The notes beneath the pieces were generated by a model. It worked only from the letters and a program-made list of their open reading frames with translations. It did no database searches and had not been told where the DNA came from. DNA of 64,000 nucleotides from Zeus faber (lineage: Eukaryota > Chordata > Actinopteri > Zeiformes > Zeidae). The stretch is from positions 16,359,725 through 16,423,724 of the forward strand of contig OY482866.1 in NCBI GenBank assembly GCA_960531495.1. Reading direction: 5' to 3'. Positions 15,294-25,788 of this stretch are shown here, in pieces (within the stretch, counting starts at the first letter, position 1; each line of letters starts with the position of its first letter). The translations under genes and the position numbers were made by a program.

Positions 15294-17841
15294 GTGTGTG
15301 TGTGGGTGTGCAAAATATGTATATGCATATTTGCAGTCGTTAATATATCTACACTTATATTCGTCTAACGCTTGTATAGGTGACTTTGATAACTTCTTAG
15401 CCCGATATCTGCAAGTGGCGGGTACATTTGTGTAAAGCTGTGTTATATACAAATAGTATATAGCAACAGTGTGTAGCAATAATATGCAATGATAGCAGTA
15501 AACAAGTCGTTGAAATATGCAATAGTTTGGTATAAAATGGTGGTATAGTAAATATGTGTATACATGGATTGCAAATCTATCTATCTATAGTATAGTCATA
15601 ATAATAATAATTTCAATAATTATCATAATAATAATCTCAATATAGCTGCAAGCAGCACTACACAGGGTCCAGGTTAGTTGGTGAAACGTGTGACATAATG
15701 ATGTTTCAAGGCCTACAGTATTTGCAATGCTCTAGATTTCATTTAGGTTAATAACCAACTAACTACAATTCATTATACATAACTAACTACCTACATTATA
15801 ACTAACTACATTCCAAGATGACATATAACCAAATAAATTGTCTGTAATGGAATATACATTTTTGTTATAATTTTAACAAATCTGACGTTGTTGGTCATTC
15901 TCTTTAGCTATGAGCAGTGACTTTTTTTGTTTTGTTAACTGCATAGAAACTTATATAGTATACATATTGGCACACTGTATGACGTATAGCATGCAGCTGA
16001 TGTTGAATTTAAAATAAAACGCACATTACAGCTCAACGCTTAAGACTCAGCTGAGGAACACAAAATGGTTTGGTCAATTTTTCGGCAGATGACTGCGTCC
16101 GTCAACGTTCAGTCATCAGCAAAGGAGAGTGTTCCCTGGCAGTCAATGGCCTCACCACCAGGAAGGTAGGTCCACATTAATTTTAAAATTCTCTTCCTTA
16201 TCCTTCCACAATGTCTGGATGTAAAAAAAATATATATAAACACTTTTGTCACCTTACTTTTTTACCCCTTTCCGGCTTTAAAAATTCAGAAAGGATGAAG
16301 GATGTTGACGACATACTGATGGTATTGACGGATTGCCTGTTTTTCCAATCCAAGACTTGATCGTGTTGGTTTATCGGTTTATTCATTAACCTTTTCTATT
16401 GAGGAACTTAGCTGCACTCTGCTGCAGCTTCTCATTGTGCCTTACAAAAAAACAAAAAAACAAAAAAAAAAAAGTTGAATCTTTCCAAAAAAAATGGGAA
16501 CCTCGCATTATGGTCACGCTTGTTCTTGTTTCGAGTTGCCATAATGTCACATTTGATTCAAAACGACTTCTTGTAATTGCTGCAGTAAATTACATCGGAA
16601 GTGACGCGACGCGGAGGCTACAGGAGGTGGGTTAGGGTTATGGGTCATAGCTCTTGCTATGATGAGCTCTACATTCTCGAAAAGGAGATCCAACATTTAT
16701 TTTTTTGGGCTTAAGACTAACCAATGCTTTTACGACTTTGTTTAAGCCCAGTAAGACATTTCTCGACAGTAGGGCTAGTGCTCATTGAGGAGGTGCTATA
16801 AACAGTTTTAAATGACATTTTAATGAGGCCTTGGGTTGAAATCAAACCAAATCCTTAAAAAGTGAGAATTATACCCCTTTTTTCCTACTGCACCAAAAGC
16901 CCGGCTACACCCGCTAACATCTGGCATTTGTTGTTAGCGGGAAAGGTTACACCCGGGTTTCATTCCCGGGACAAATGACTGCAACAGCCACGGGTATTCA
17001 TTGGCTCTGGCTCCGATCGGCTCCAATCAGCTGTGATGGAAACAGTTCCGGGCTTTGGCGCGTAAATAGACAGTAATATCCGTGTATCAGTCGATCATTT
17101 CATATCTGATTCAGAATCCAAAATGAAAATCATGAAGTTATTAACTTTTTTTTTCCCCCCATGGGGGAGCGTGAAATGTGGGTGTGGGGATCGCTCTGTG
17201 GGGAGCACAGCAGAGAACCCCACACGCATCCCCCCCCCCCCGCGCCCGGGGCGCCGAGCCAATCCCAAAGCCGGTCTCCGAGGAGTGTCTCCGCACCCCG
17301 CCGCCGAAGGACCGGCGTCGGCCGCTGTCGGTGCGTGGGTGCGGGCGTGGATACTCCACGCTGCTTCTGCTGCTTTTGATTTCCCCCCCAGTCACACTGG
17401 GAGCATGACAGGCCCCATTTCCAGCGTGTTCGCGAGGTTCTGGCGATGATTTATAAGGGGCCGGAATAAACACGACACATTAACGGGAAAAAGCCGAGTT
17501 ATGGAGACATAACGAGCAGATGGAAGCTGTGCTGCTCTGATTTTGTTTTTACAAGTGACAACACCTGGAGCCTTGAACCTGAACACAGCTACTTTTACAA
17601 CGTGATGGGGCGCCATTACCTGAGGTGTGAGCTTCCCCACTCGCTGGGTGATGGGCTCGTTCGACACCACCTCCACCTTGCAGGCGTCCTTGCGACGGGG
17701 GATGAGGAACTGGAGGTCGCCCTCCTGGAGAAAGGCCAGCTGGCCCCTCTTCACGCTCAGGCCCTTGTTCACTTTGACCAGGGAGGCGAGCGACGCGCCG
17801 GCCATTCCGAGCAGCAGTGCCGGCAGCAACGTCCAGGCCAT
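1..17841 (-). CDS. frem1: frem1, 5' part of the gene (15 coding exons, incomplete at left edge)
   Basis: Encodes a secreted basement-membrane protein of the FRAS1/FREM family, which in vertebrates works with FRAS1 and FREM2 in epidermal-dermal adhesion and fin-fold/skin integrity. Joining the exons 17841-17620, 15125-15031, 11555-11245, 10511-10315, 9699-9376, 9279-9171, 8211-8080, 7772-7428, 6725-6583, 5500-5304, 5189-5096, 4136-3969, 1905-1697, 301-208 and 105-1 gives 2745 nt, 915 codons without a stop. All introns are GT-AG and all phases fit. The protein has a hydrophobic signal peptide (residues 1 to about 19), a FREM1-type N-terminal region with an RGD at residues 195-197, then CSPG-type repeats from about residue 285. 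It aligns with vertebrate FREM1 segment by segment, rather than FREM2/3 (for example [42 protein letters not shown]). Human FREM1 is about 2180 residues, so about 42 percent is here; the rest, including the Calx-beta and C-type lectin domains, lies left of base 1. Which teleost duplicate (frem1a or frem1b) cannot be decided. Confidence 0.93.
208..301 (-). CDS. frem1: frem1 exon 14
   Basis: 94 nt, residues 849-880. Encodes [20 protein letters not shown] followed by [11 protein letters not shown], the second half of a CSPG repeat with the H-D-G-S motif. Acceptor GCGTAG|GTATT, donor GAG|GTACTT. Confidence 0.9.
302..1696 (-). other. frem1 intron between exons 13 and 14
   Basis: No exon, RNA gene or clear transposon was seen. 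It holds a short stretch of telomere-like CCCTAA units (about 390-425) with a single further unit near 1076, and otherwise AT-rich unique sequence. Confidence 0.6.
1697..1905 (-). CDS. frem1: frem1 exon 13
   Basis: 209 nt, residues 780-848 plus two bases. Encodes a CSPG half-repeat from [20 protein letters not shown] to [15 protein letters not shown], less conserved than its neighbours. Acceptor CCCAG|ATCAG, donor GTTAG|GTCAGA. Confidence 0.85.
1906..3968 (-). other. frem1 intron between exons 12 and 13
   Basis: Contains a degenerate (CA)n microsatellite at 2465-2545 and, near 2665, a GCTGCAGGCAGC-type motif also met near 15645 and 9990 (probably a dispersed repeat). No coding sequence with family similarity was recognised. 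Confidence 0.5.
2465..2545. repeat. (CA)n microsatellite, interrupted
   Basis: Alternating CA/CG-A units with GCATGC interruptions, intronic in frem1. It generates spurious Thr-His open frames. Confidence 0.9.
3969..4136 (-). CDS. frem1: frem1 exon 12
   Basis: 168 nt, 56 codons, residues 724-779. Encodes [20 protein letters not shown] and continues to [17 protein letters not shown], very close to mammalian FREM1. Acceptor CCCAG|CATG, donor GGAG|GTATTA. Confidence 0.93.
4712..4919 (+). mobile_element. tRNA-derived SINE in a frem1 intron
   Basis: The head has a pol III A box (TAGCTCAGGCGGTAGAGC, 4720-4737) and B box (GGTTCGATCC, 4765-4774). A body (CCTTGAGCAAGACACTTAACC) and the tail GCTTTGGATAAAAGCGTCTG follow, ending in ATGTA/TGTAA units at 4900-4919. 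This head-body-tail layout is that of the widespread fish V-SINE-like families. It is not a tRNA gene, because the acceptor stem does not close. It lies antisense to frem1. A diverged relative is at 60309-60470. Confidence 0.85.
5096..5189 (-). CDS. frem1: frem1 exon 11
   Basis: 94 nt, residues 692-723. Encodes [20 protein letters not shown] through LRLFTQ, aligned with the family segment ending SFTQ. The acceptor is a tandem CCCAG CAG: AG at 5191-5190 was used here, and AG at 5188-5187 would drop one serine without changing frame. Donor CCCAG|GTAATT. Confidence 0.87.
5190..5303 (-). other. frem1: 114-nt in-frame intron of frem1
   Basis: Starts GTGCGC and ends in a C/T-rich tract plus GGGCCCAG. 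Length is divisible by three and there is no stop in the frem1 frame, so retention would insert 38 residues. Related FREM1 proteins have no residues here, which supports its removal. Confidence 0.85.
5304..5500 (-). CDS. frem1: frem1 exon 10
   Basis: 197 nt, residues 627-691 plus two bases. Encodes [20 protein letters not shown] through [20 protein letters not shown] and ends PFSTGPR. The donor CGCAG|GTGCGC opens a 114-nt intron that is itself in frame and free of stops, so a simple ORF scan fuses exons 10 and 11. Confidence 0.87.
5501..6582 (-). other. frem1 intron between exons 9 and 10
   Basis: AT-rich. It contains a (TA)n/(TG)n stretch at about 6294-6334. No gene-like content was recognised. 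Confidence 0.55.
6583..6725 (-). CDS. frem1: frem1 exon 9
   Basis: 143 nt, residues 579-626, found only by tracing the splice phase. Translates as [20 protein letters not shown] and continues [20 protein letters not shown] to PNLSEPQ, matching the FREM1 segment between the surrounding exons. Acceptor TTCAG|GCTAC, donor CCGCAG|GTGGGT. Confidence 0.9.
6726..7427 (-). other. frem1 intron between exons 8 and 9
   Basis: Unique AT-rich sequence with an A-rich run near 6890-6915. Nothing else was recognised. Confidence 0.5.
7428..7772 (-). CDS. frem1: frem1 exon 8
   Basis: 345 nt, residues 464-578, the longest exon seen. Covers [20 protein letters not shown] through [24 protein letters not shown] and the start of the next repeat up to [12 protein letters not shown]. 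The HHDD acidic motif typical of CSPG repeats is intact. Acceptor TGCAG|GCGG, donor TCAG|GTCAGA. Confidence 0.93.
8080..8211 (-). CDS. frem1: frem1 exon 7
   Basis: 132 nt, residues 420-463. Encodes [20 protein letters not shown] and continues to [11 protein letters not shown], the opening half of a CSPG repeat. Acceptor AACAG|GTCTC, donor AGAG|GTAATG. Confidence 0.92.
8212..9170 (-). other. frem1 intron between exons 6 and 7
   Basis: AT-rich unique sequence with two T runs (8861-8895). No RNA gene or mobile element was recognised. Confidence 0.5.
9171..9279 (-). CDS. frem1: frem1 exon 6
   Basis: 109 nt, residues 384-419 plus one base. Encodes [20 protein letters not shown] and ends at SWNMG, completing CSPG repeat 1. 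The exon contains a nine-base A/T run. Acceptor AACAG|GTGG, donor ATGG|GTAGG. Confidence 0.9.
9376..9699 (-). CDS. frem1: frem1 exon 5 (first CSPG repeat)
   Basis: 324 nt, residues 276-383. Begins [19 protein letters not shown] and runs into the first CSPG repeat ([20 protein letters not shown], then [10 protein letters not shown] and IAYQPPNSS). The acceptor GAAAG|TCGG has a weak pyrimidine tract, but it is the only choice that keeps the phase and the family alignment. Donor GAG|GTAACG. Confidence 0.9.
9700..11244 (-). other. frem1 introns flanking exon 4 (9700-10314 and 10512-11244)
   Basis: Apart from exon 4 itself at 10315-10511, these are plain intronic sequences without recognisable repeats or genes. 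Confidence 0.5.
10315..10511 (-). CDS. frem1: frem1 exon 4
   Basis: 197 nt, residues 210-275. Encodes the cysteine-bearing linker and the conserved [20 protein letters not shown] motif found just before the first CSPG repeat. Acceptor TTTAG|ATAAC, donor CCAG|GTGCTT. Confidence 0.92.
11245..11555 (-). CDS. frem1: frem1 exon 3 (contains RGD)
   Basis: 311 nt, residues 106-209. It contains [11 protein letters not shown], the two-cysteine segment around [10 protein letters not shown], and RGD at 11282-11290, inside [11 protein letters not shown]. The RGD stands where mammalian FREM1/QBRICK has its integrin-binding RGD, so an integrin role is inferred from the family. Acceptor CGCAG|ATTCAC, donor CTAG|GTGACG. 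Confidence 0.92.
11556..15030 (-). other. Large frem1 intron between exons 2 and 3, partly GC-rich
   Basis: Mostly unique. The parts 12150-12560 and 13640-14450 are clearly richer in CpG than the rest and could hold a regulatory element or an alternative promoter, but no exon with consistent splicing or family similarity was found there. The open frames inside show no recognisable domain. Confidence 0.4.
15031..15125 (-). CDS. frem1: frem1 exon 2
   Basis: 95 nt, residues 75-105 plus two bases. Translates as [20 protein letters not shown] and continues to KLRLYR, matching the FREM1 segment after KLTPQ. Acceptor TGCAG|GTATTC, donor CAG|GTACGT. Phase 0 in, phase 2 out. Confidence 0.9.
15126..17619 (-). 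other. frem1 intron 1
   Basis: Holds a (TC)15 run at 15261-15290 followed by (TG)n, AT-rich filler and a GC-rich part at 17160-17400 next to exon 1. No gene was seen. Confidence 0.5.
15260..15290. repeat. (TC)n microsatellite
   Basis: About 15 uninterrupted TC units, followed by a short TG run. Confidence 0.95.
17620..17841 (-). CDS. frem1: frem1 exon 1 (start codon, signal peptide)
   Basis: 74 codons. The start at 17841 was chosen because it begins a typical signal peptide ([20 protein letters not shown]) followed directly by the conserved mature N-terminus. The frame stays open upstream to 18165, but that part is proline-rich, lacks family similarity and is most likely 5' untranslated. 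The donor is CAG|GTAATG at 17620/17619. The surroundings (17160-17880) are GC-rich, as expected near a promoter. Confidence 0.9.
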
Positions 17842-20719
17842 TGCTGCGGGGAGCCCCGGGGGTTCTGGGTCCCGACCGGGGGGGGGGGGGGGGATGAGAG
17901 ATACAGGAGGAGGTGTATCTCTCCTTTCAGCCGTCAAATCAGTCCAGCGGAAGTCACGACACTCGCAGCGATTCACATGTTTGGATGGACGCTGTGGGGG
18001 AAATCGCATGAAAACTTTTTCGGTGGTTACACAAAACAGGAATTGTGTTATACATGTACCATTAAAATTCAGTGATTGTACAGAAACAAAAGTAGAAGAA
18101 AAAAAGTAAAAAATATATATATGTATATGTTTTACCAAGAAAATAGAGAATTTAGGTGAGAACATGCCTTGTTATAAATCTTGTTATAGGATTTATCTTA
18201 GTAGAAAATAACATTAATTTTTTTTTTTTTTTTTTTTAAGGAACAGTATAGTTGGATTGCAAAATCGATCTATATATTGTATAGTGATGATATTGATAAT
18301 CCTAAGCCAAAATTAAAAAAAATGATAAATACAATTAAAAAATAAGGCTAAACATGATGATCGCTGATGTCTTTCAGAATGGTCAGCACCAAAACGTTGC
18401 TGTACTTTTTAAAAAGCTACTTAATTTACTGAAAGCAACCCTTAAAATTAACATTCTTTTCCAAAGTATATTTCTCGTGGCTTTCTGGACAATCTAAACT
18501 AGGCCTACGCAATCCTTGACCAAGCTATTTGTCCCAAAAAATAAGAAAAAGTGATATCTATTTTTTTCCTTTCAAAGGTTTCCTATCTTATTAAAATTTC
18601 ATTTTTGCAGCTTCACTCGTGCGGTGCTTCTTCGTGTCTCACCTTATCTGACCGTCTCACCTTATCTGAATAAAATGGCCAAAGAGGGCTGATACTTGAA
18701 AGTTGATAAATGTTTCAAACGTGTCGACAGGCACCGATTGGCATCAATGGGGAAAATAAATAAATAAATAATCCGGACAATATTTCAACAAGACAACCCG
18801 ATTGGGCGACTTTAATTGAAGGCTGTGTTAAAATTGTCAGGAAATATGTTGATTACCCGTCTGACCTGTGGATTAGCAAAAGGTCAGAGGGGAATGGAAG
18901 GTTTCCCGGCTTCATAGAAAGGAAACAAGCATTGGCCTAAAATTGGCAGAATCAAAGTAGGTTTGGGGTTTAAATATTGGTGTGAGGACCTCCACTGCCC
19001 TCACGACCGGACCACGTCTGCTTCCGGAAAATACGAGTCTGTGCTTTGCGGGGAAAGTAGGTTGACAAGGACGTCTCGGTTTGTAGTCGTTACCGGAGAC
19101 ACCCTGTGTTTTTGGAAGCGGGTCTTTTCATGCAAAAGTATCCGGGAGACGAGAGACACTCTGTGACTTCAATGCCAGCCCCTCAAATTCCTTCTACGAA
19201 CCTCCCAGAAGTTTCCTCCAGCCGAAACGCACCTCATAATGAGGGCCTAGGGTTGTGGGGAACATGTCGTAGCTCGCCCTCTTCCAAACAATACTCGTGT
19301 TTGGTGCAGGGGAGCCGGTGAGATCATGTTCAAGGGTGTTTTTGGAGAGAGAAGGTGGGGGGCGGCGGGGGGTGAAAACAGATCTCAGACCTTGTCCTGA
19401 GAAGTCTCTTGAGGCTTATCAAGGGTATGCTAAAGAAAAGGTCACACTCTCTATAAATCAAGACGGCCAACTTGTTCTTTTTGTAAAACAGCCCTGACCT
19501 GCTGCCCCCACCTGTCAGGCTTCCTTTTTTTTTTTTTTTTTTTTTTTTTTAACTTAGGTATAGACATTTAAACGACTGGAGAATCCCGAAACGTGGCATT
19601 ACACAGGCAAATTGATGATCCATTGATCACATGTGAGTAACTGTACAAGTACACTATTACCTACCCATTAAAAACGGATGTGAATGCTCAGTCTCCTCTA
19701 TGATAACGCTCTGTCTGATGTGGCTTCCCCCTTAAGAGAATACAAGCAAATCCCAAAGTGCTTTTTTAAAAATAAAGTAGTTCTATAGTCAAGTAGTAGT
19801 TGAAAGACAAAGTCCACCTGCACGCCGCTGTTCAGAGTCAATCACGCTTTGAGGAGATAACGTCACATTCGTCACATTCCAAGACCCCCCCCCCCCCCCC
19901 CATTGAATCATCCGGGGAAGGTGATGAAACACATTTGGAAATCAATCAAACCTTCCCACGATGAGAGTATTTAAGGCTCTTGGCGAATATCTATTACGTG
20001 CGTCAGAATTGCAAATTAGAGCCGACGGGAGCAATTCAGCTTAAACACAACGCGGGCCTCTGTGCAAAGCAGCGCGCCGAAATTGGTCTTCATAGAACGT
20101 TCGTCTTAAAGGTCCTTTGCAGAAACGACATGTTTCCTAGTTACGCACCCTCAGCGAGGATGCAGCATGTGGGACGAGAGGGGGGCGGGGGCGGATGTTT
20201 GGAGTGGGTGGAAGTGACGGGGAAAAGGTCCCAGTGTTAAGCTCCGTGGAACAATGTAGTTTGGTGGGGGTTGCACTGTCCCTGCTTTCAGGGGTGGGCC
20301 TTTAATCCCCTTCTGGAGCCCGGCAGCATCGGTGTCGGGGGTTCAGTTTCCTATTTCCTGTCGCAGATTATGCCACATCCTTGACAACACACAAGAAATA
20401 GGCGGATTGTCTCCCAACACTTAAAAAAAAAAAAAAAAGATGGGAAAGATAGACATTTAAAACGGCACGGTGTAGACGTGCTCAACTTCGCTTTTCTGGA
20501 CTTTCCCGTGGATCTTACTCCTTTTATAGAACCAGTTGTCTGGTCCTTGGAGTTTTTCATTATACACTACAACCTAGAGTGCAAAACCCACTGGCCACGA
20601 TCTGTCCAGTGGGGAACATTTCCGGAATTTGACTGGCAGTTGCACTTCTACGTCACTTCCTGTTTTCTGTTTAGGTCGCGGCAAGGTTTTCCTGCCGCTG
20701 GTCGTCACAGACCGAACAC
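17842..20719. other. Region upstream of frem1, no gene recognised
   Basis: Includes the presumed frem1 5' untranslated/promoter sequence next to 17841 (a G run at 17878-17892), then AT-rich unique sequence with homopolymer T runs (18220-18237, 19525-19550) and a C run (19886-19900). No coding frame with recognisable similarity on either strand. Confidence 0.5.
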
Positions 20720-20791
20720 AAAAAAAAATCCATGATACGCTTTTGGCTCCGTTGTATCACGGAGCCAGAAGCGTATCATGGATTTTTTTTT
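20720..20791. repeat. Long near-perfect inverted repeat (hairpin)
   Basis: Arm 20720-20751 (A-run, then TCCATGATACGC, TTTTGGCTCCG) is complementary to arm 20760-20791 with a single mismatch, which would be G-U in RNA. The loop is 8 nt. No terminal repeats, box elements or flanking gene tell what it is. It may be a small folding MITE remnant, a miRNA-like precursor or a palindrome. Confidence 0.85.
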
Positions 20792-20792
20792 T

Positions 20793-21597
20793 GTTTATAC
20801 GTCAAGGGGTAAATTCGCGAAAGGATTGCGAGGCTTTTACGGCCGCCAAACGTGTGCCGATGACACAAAAATAAACCGTCTAATCCTCAAAGCACCCGCC
20901 AAGGGTGACATGTACCCCCAGCTGCGCTGCCAAGCAAATTAGTGTCTCGGCGCTCCGGCCCTATTTGCACATATTTAAATTGGGTAATATGCAAAGATTT
21001 GGCGCAAATTTGGCCCCATTCTACGCAAATTTGCCTCGTAAGAAAAAAGTCGAATTCACGAGCACCAGCGCTAATATAGCCACGTGCAGTTAGAGTGAAA
21101 ATATTTGCGTCTTCAGAGAGTTGGTGGTAACTGAAGAGATTTTAAAATGAGGGGAAATTGTCCGGTGCCGCCATTGAGCTAAAACAACCAGCACGCGCCA
21201 CCATCACTATCTCAGTACTGGAAATGGGAGGACATCGGTATTGACCTTCTCGTCTCGATCTGGGTAAGATAAACAAAGGGAAAAAAATGCCAGAGAAACC
21301 ACTTCGGGGGGGAAAATAGCCACAAAGCCCTTCCAGGATGACCAGGCTGCAATGAACGGAGAGTGGGAAACATCATGAGCATTATATAAAGAGTCTTAAA
21401 CTACATGATATGCAACGTTAACCGTTGTCAACCAGCCCCCTGGTCGATCCAGGGCTGGGCGTCACTCTTCTATCGTTGCCCAGGAAGCAGCTCAACATCT
21501 GCTTGGCGTCAAAGGCGAAGGTGTCCAACGACTGACAGAATTCACATTCCTGCCCCCCCCCCCAAAAAAAAAAAACCCAGCACTTAAGAGTCTGGGG

Positions 21598-21645
<48 letters not shown>

Positions 21646-22600
21646 GGCTTTATTCAAACAAAACATCGGTCTCTTCTCAGCCCATCAGGCAGAGGAGGGG
21701 CAGAGCGCTCGCTCCCTCATTCCGGAACGGACCCACCAAACATTCCGTACGGTCGGTTCCGCAAGAAAAAAAAAGACCCCACAAGACCGGTCGCCGACTG
21801 AGCAGGTGGCGAACGCTCTGCTCTAGGGTTAGGGTTTTGCGGCGTCGAAGCAGGGCGGGGTGGGGCGGCAGGTGATGGGTCCGTCTAACCAACGGCTTCG
21901 CCGCTCCCGCCACAGCTGGAAATGTCTGTGACATCCCATTCGCGGCGAGCACTTCCCTCGTCAGATCTTAATGACAGGCTCCACGGCACCCAGCGCTTCC
22001 CAAGAGAGCGAGAGGAGCCATGAGGGGGCGGGCGGTCGAGGGGGCGGAAAGGCATTCAACTCCCAACACGACTAACCGAGGTTTGGCTGCCGCCCAGACT
22101 ATTAAAGAATGTTCAACCACCCCTGACAAAAGGATCCCAAGCGGCGTCCCCCTCTCTCTCTCTCTCTCCGGCGCGAGAAGAAAGAAGCCAAAGACCTCTC
22201 GGGTCCCGGCACAGATGGATGGGGCGCTGCGACTAAAAATCTCCTCGCCAGCCTCCCCGGGTGAAGTTTCCCTGGTGCCTTGAAGCGTCCGAACGCCTGC
22301 TCTCAAACCGCGCGGAGGAGGACGGAAAAAAACAAAAACAAAACAAACAAAAAAAAAAAAACGAAGACGACGGCCTCTGTGATGAAAAAAGCAGGCAATC
22401 TTACAAAGAGGGGGATATAGAGAAGGAGGCCAGCGGGTGCGCAGGGAGGGCTAGAAATCAGAGCTACGGGAGAGAAGATAAGAGTAGGTGGAGTAGGGTG
22501 AGGCAGGGAGAAATTGGGAAAAACCCCTCCGACAAAAAAGTGGACAAACGCCCCATCCGCCCATTCGACGCGTGTCCTTACCTGATCCGCTCACATCCGA
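20793..22600. other. Intergenic, no gene recognised
   Basis: Unique sequence with A runs near 21565, a (GA)n tract at 21599-21643 and short CT tracts near 22150-22168. A 12-nt TTAGGG-like motif sits near 21823. Open frames here lack recognisable domains. Confidence 0.45.
21599..21643. repeat. (GA)n microsatellite
   Basis: About 22 GA units without interruption. Confidence 0.95.
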
Positions 22601-22637
22601 GGTCCATCTCGTTCTGTCTTTTCCATTCTCTCTCTGT

Positions 22638-22657
22638 GCGTCTCCCTCCCTCCCTCC

Positions 22658-22702
<45 letters not shown>

Positions 22703-22723
22703 ACCACACACACACACACACAC
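22638..22723. repeat. (TC)n microsatellite followed by (CA)n
   Basis: Imperfect TC tract with CCTC units (22638-22702), then about ten CA units. It faces the (GA)n array at 22820-22905 as an inverted complement. Confidence 0.93.
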
Positions 22724-22818
22724 GGGGCGCTTTGTGTGTGTATCTGCCCGCTATCTTTTGCCTTTGACAGTAAGTATTGACATAATCTTAGTTGCTCCTC
22801 GCTGGCTGACCCCACCCA

Positions 22819-22819
<1 letters not shown>

Positions 22820-22905
<86 letters not shown>
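22820..22905. repeat. (GA)n microsatellite, about 42 units
   Basis: Long perfect GA array, complementary in orientation to the TC tract about 100 bp upstream. Confidence 0.96.
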
Positions 22906-22907
<2 letters not shown>

Positions 22908-25028
22908 AGGAAGTTTGTGTGTTCAAAGGAGGGGGTGAGGAGATGGACGCCTCCCAAGGTTGTTTCAGCCCCACATTTTCCCAAAGTAGTTAATGCTGTC
23001 AGTACTTTGTTATTGTACTTACGTACATTTTCAAGTCCTGTATATATTCAGTTTCACTACATTACATTTCATCACACTCACTTCACTTCACTTAAAAAAT
23101 ATATGACAGTTTCTGTCATATTAGGGCACTGCATATGACAACTACCTTTAGTTTAGTACTTGCATTAAGTTTGAGTAGTTCTTCCACCAGTGATTAGAGT
23201 GCAGCGCATTTTATCAACCTGTTGGTGTTGGGCGTCCCGGTTTTAAATTCCGTCATGTTTCAGCTCAGAGGAAAAGGTTTTTAAGTCCGATATTTTGATT
23301 GTCAAATGGGATTGCCTTTTTTGTGATTTCAGTTTTCAACAATGATCACCGAGTAGCTTGCCTCGTTTCTTTTTTTTTTTTTGGAGCGACTGTAACCCAG
23401 GAAGTGCTGACCTGCAAAATCACTGCGCCGAAACAAAAAAAAAAAAAATCACAAAGTTTCAAGTAAAAACACTGTGGTCTAAGATCAAAGTCTCCTCGCC
23501 TGGCTTGTGATTTTGTGGAGACCTTTGTCATTATTTACCAAGACCGAGGGGGGAATGAATGGGTTACCACAGCACACTGTACGGAAGAAACCCACAGCAG
23601 GACAATGCATTGAGCCTCACAGTGAATGTCACACTTTTTATTTTATTTTATTTTTTAACTATTCCGACACCTATTGAATATTTCATTAAAGGCCGCTGGA
23701 AACAGCTGGAAGGATGCACGTTTGCACCCAGAAATTTCACTCAAAAGACTCGAGGCTCGCAGAAACAAACGCTATTCTTATTTAGACGCACAGCCAGTTA
23801 CCGCTGTATCCGAAGTCAATCACATGGGTACGCATGTTACATGTACATCCGTTTCTAGAAGCGTATAGAGGGGGGAAATCTTTTTATGTCGTAAAACAGT
23901 AGGTTATCATCCTGCTGTGCCTATTTCAGCATTTTCTTTCATCCTGCGGGTGGAAATATAGTGGTGCAGGCATGTGCAGGCGTGTTTTTCTTTTTTTTTT
24001 TCCTTTCCTTTTTTTAAGCGTGAAATGGCATCGAGATTTTGTTCGGAAACAGCTGTATTATCGCCCGAAGGCAGAGCACATTTCAATGGTCACGTTTGGT
24101 TATAACAGAATAATATAAGCCCAAATAATAGCCATATTTAAGCGGGCACCACTGTGTGGTTTTAGTGGGGGGGGGGGGGAAGAAGACCAAACAAAAAGTA
24201 CTTTCCTGATATTATCTTTTAGAACAACAATAAGTGTTTAAATTAGTCCCACATTCCAGAATAAATGACTTTATTTAGAAGGTAGGAAGAGGGAGAAGAG
24301 AAAGTCCAGATGACGAGTGGATTTAATTTCTTGAATATTCATAATGTATGTGCTCTGAACTCGTCCTCATTATTGTTTATTGGTGTTAATTGGTGGAATC
24401 GGTGACAGCACTCAGCACCGCGCTGCACCGAACAGCTCTGAATGCTGTTTGTGCAATGGGAAGAGAGGCTGGATCAGATTACAAGCGCCAAATAAGGTGT
24501 TTCATTTCTGTCGTCTCTATGACACTTGTATCTCACCCATTATTTTCGTTGTTTTTGCTATTTTTCTACAAGGTACATAAAAACTTAAATTAGAGGGGGC
24601 AGACAATATAGCGCCCCATGCCCCCTCGTGGCGCCGGGCCCGTCGCTCAGCTCGCGGGGCGGGGCTTCACGGACAGCGAGCCCTGTGCAGCAGTGGGGCG
24701 GGGCTTAAGGGCTCTGCGACTGAGTCACATATGTCCGTCATGTTTTGAACGGGCACTTCGTTCCGAGCAGTGCAGCCCGTTCCGAACAGAACCCGGAACT
24801 TGTGCTCCTCTCAACAAAAACAGCCCCTTTTGGAACAGGATGGTTGAGATGCATGGTAGAATGGCTCGATGGCATAATCTGAGTGGTATTTTCAGCAAAA
24901 AAACAAACAAAAAACCCTTCAAAAACATGATTTGGGGACCTATATTAATTTGTTTAGAAGGAGCCTAATAGGTCCCCTTTAAATTAAAACCTTGGAACTT
25001 TTGTTTGGAAAATGTAGGGCTATGTAAC
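22906..25028. other. Intergenic, no gene recognised
   Basis: Unique sequence with T/A homopolymers. The stretch 24610-24980 ends with a purine-rich AGGAGCCTAATAGGTCCCC motif that resembles ends of non-autonomous fish DNA transposons, but no matching opposite terminus was found. Parts of 24300-24560 look complex enough to be a conserved non-coding element, which cannot be judged from one genome. Confidence 0.4.
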
Positions 25029-25680
<652 letters not shown>

Positions 25681-25757
25681 TATTTTCCAGTAGCACGTTC
25701 AACAGATTTGAGGGATCTTGGATCTTGTTCTCAGTCACATTACAAAAATAGTGATTC

Positions 25758-25759
<2 letters not shown>

Positions 25760-25788
<29 letters not shown>

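Noticed and set aside
17842..18165. N-terminal extension of frem1 upstream of Met at 17841
   Set aside because: Open by chance; proline-rich with no family similarity, and a signal peptide starts precisely at the internal Met.
22572..23138. Open frames of Ser-Leu or Arg-Glu repeats over the TC/GA tracts
   Set aside because: Simple-sequence translation of microsatellites.
24610..24985. Non-autonomous DNA transposon ending AATAGGTCCCC
   Set aside because: Only one terminus-like motif was seen; no inverted partner or target duplication could be located.
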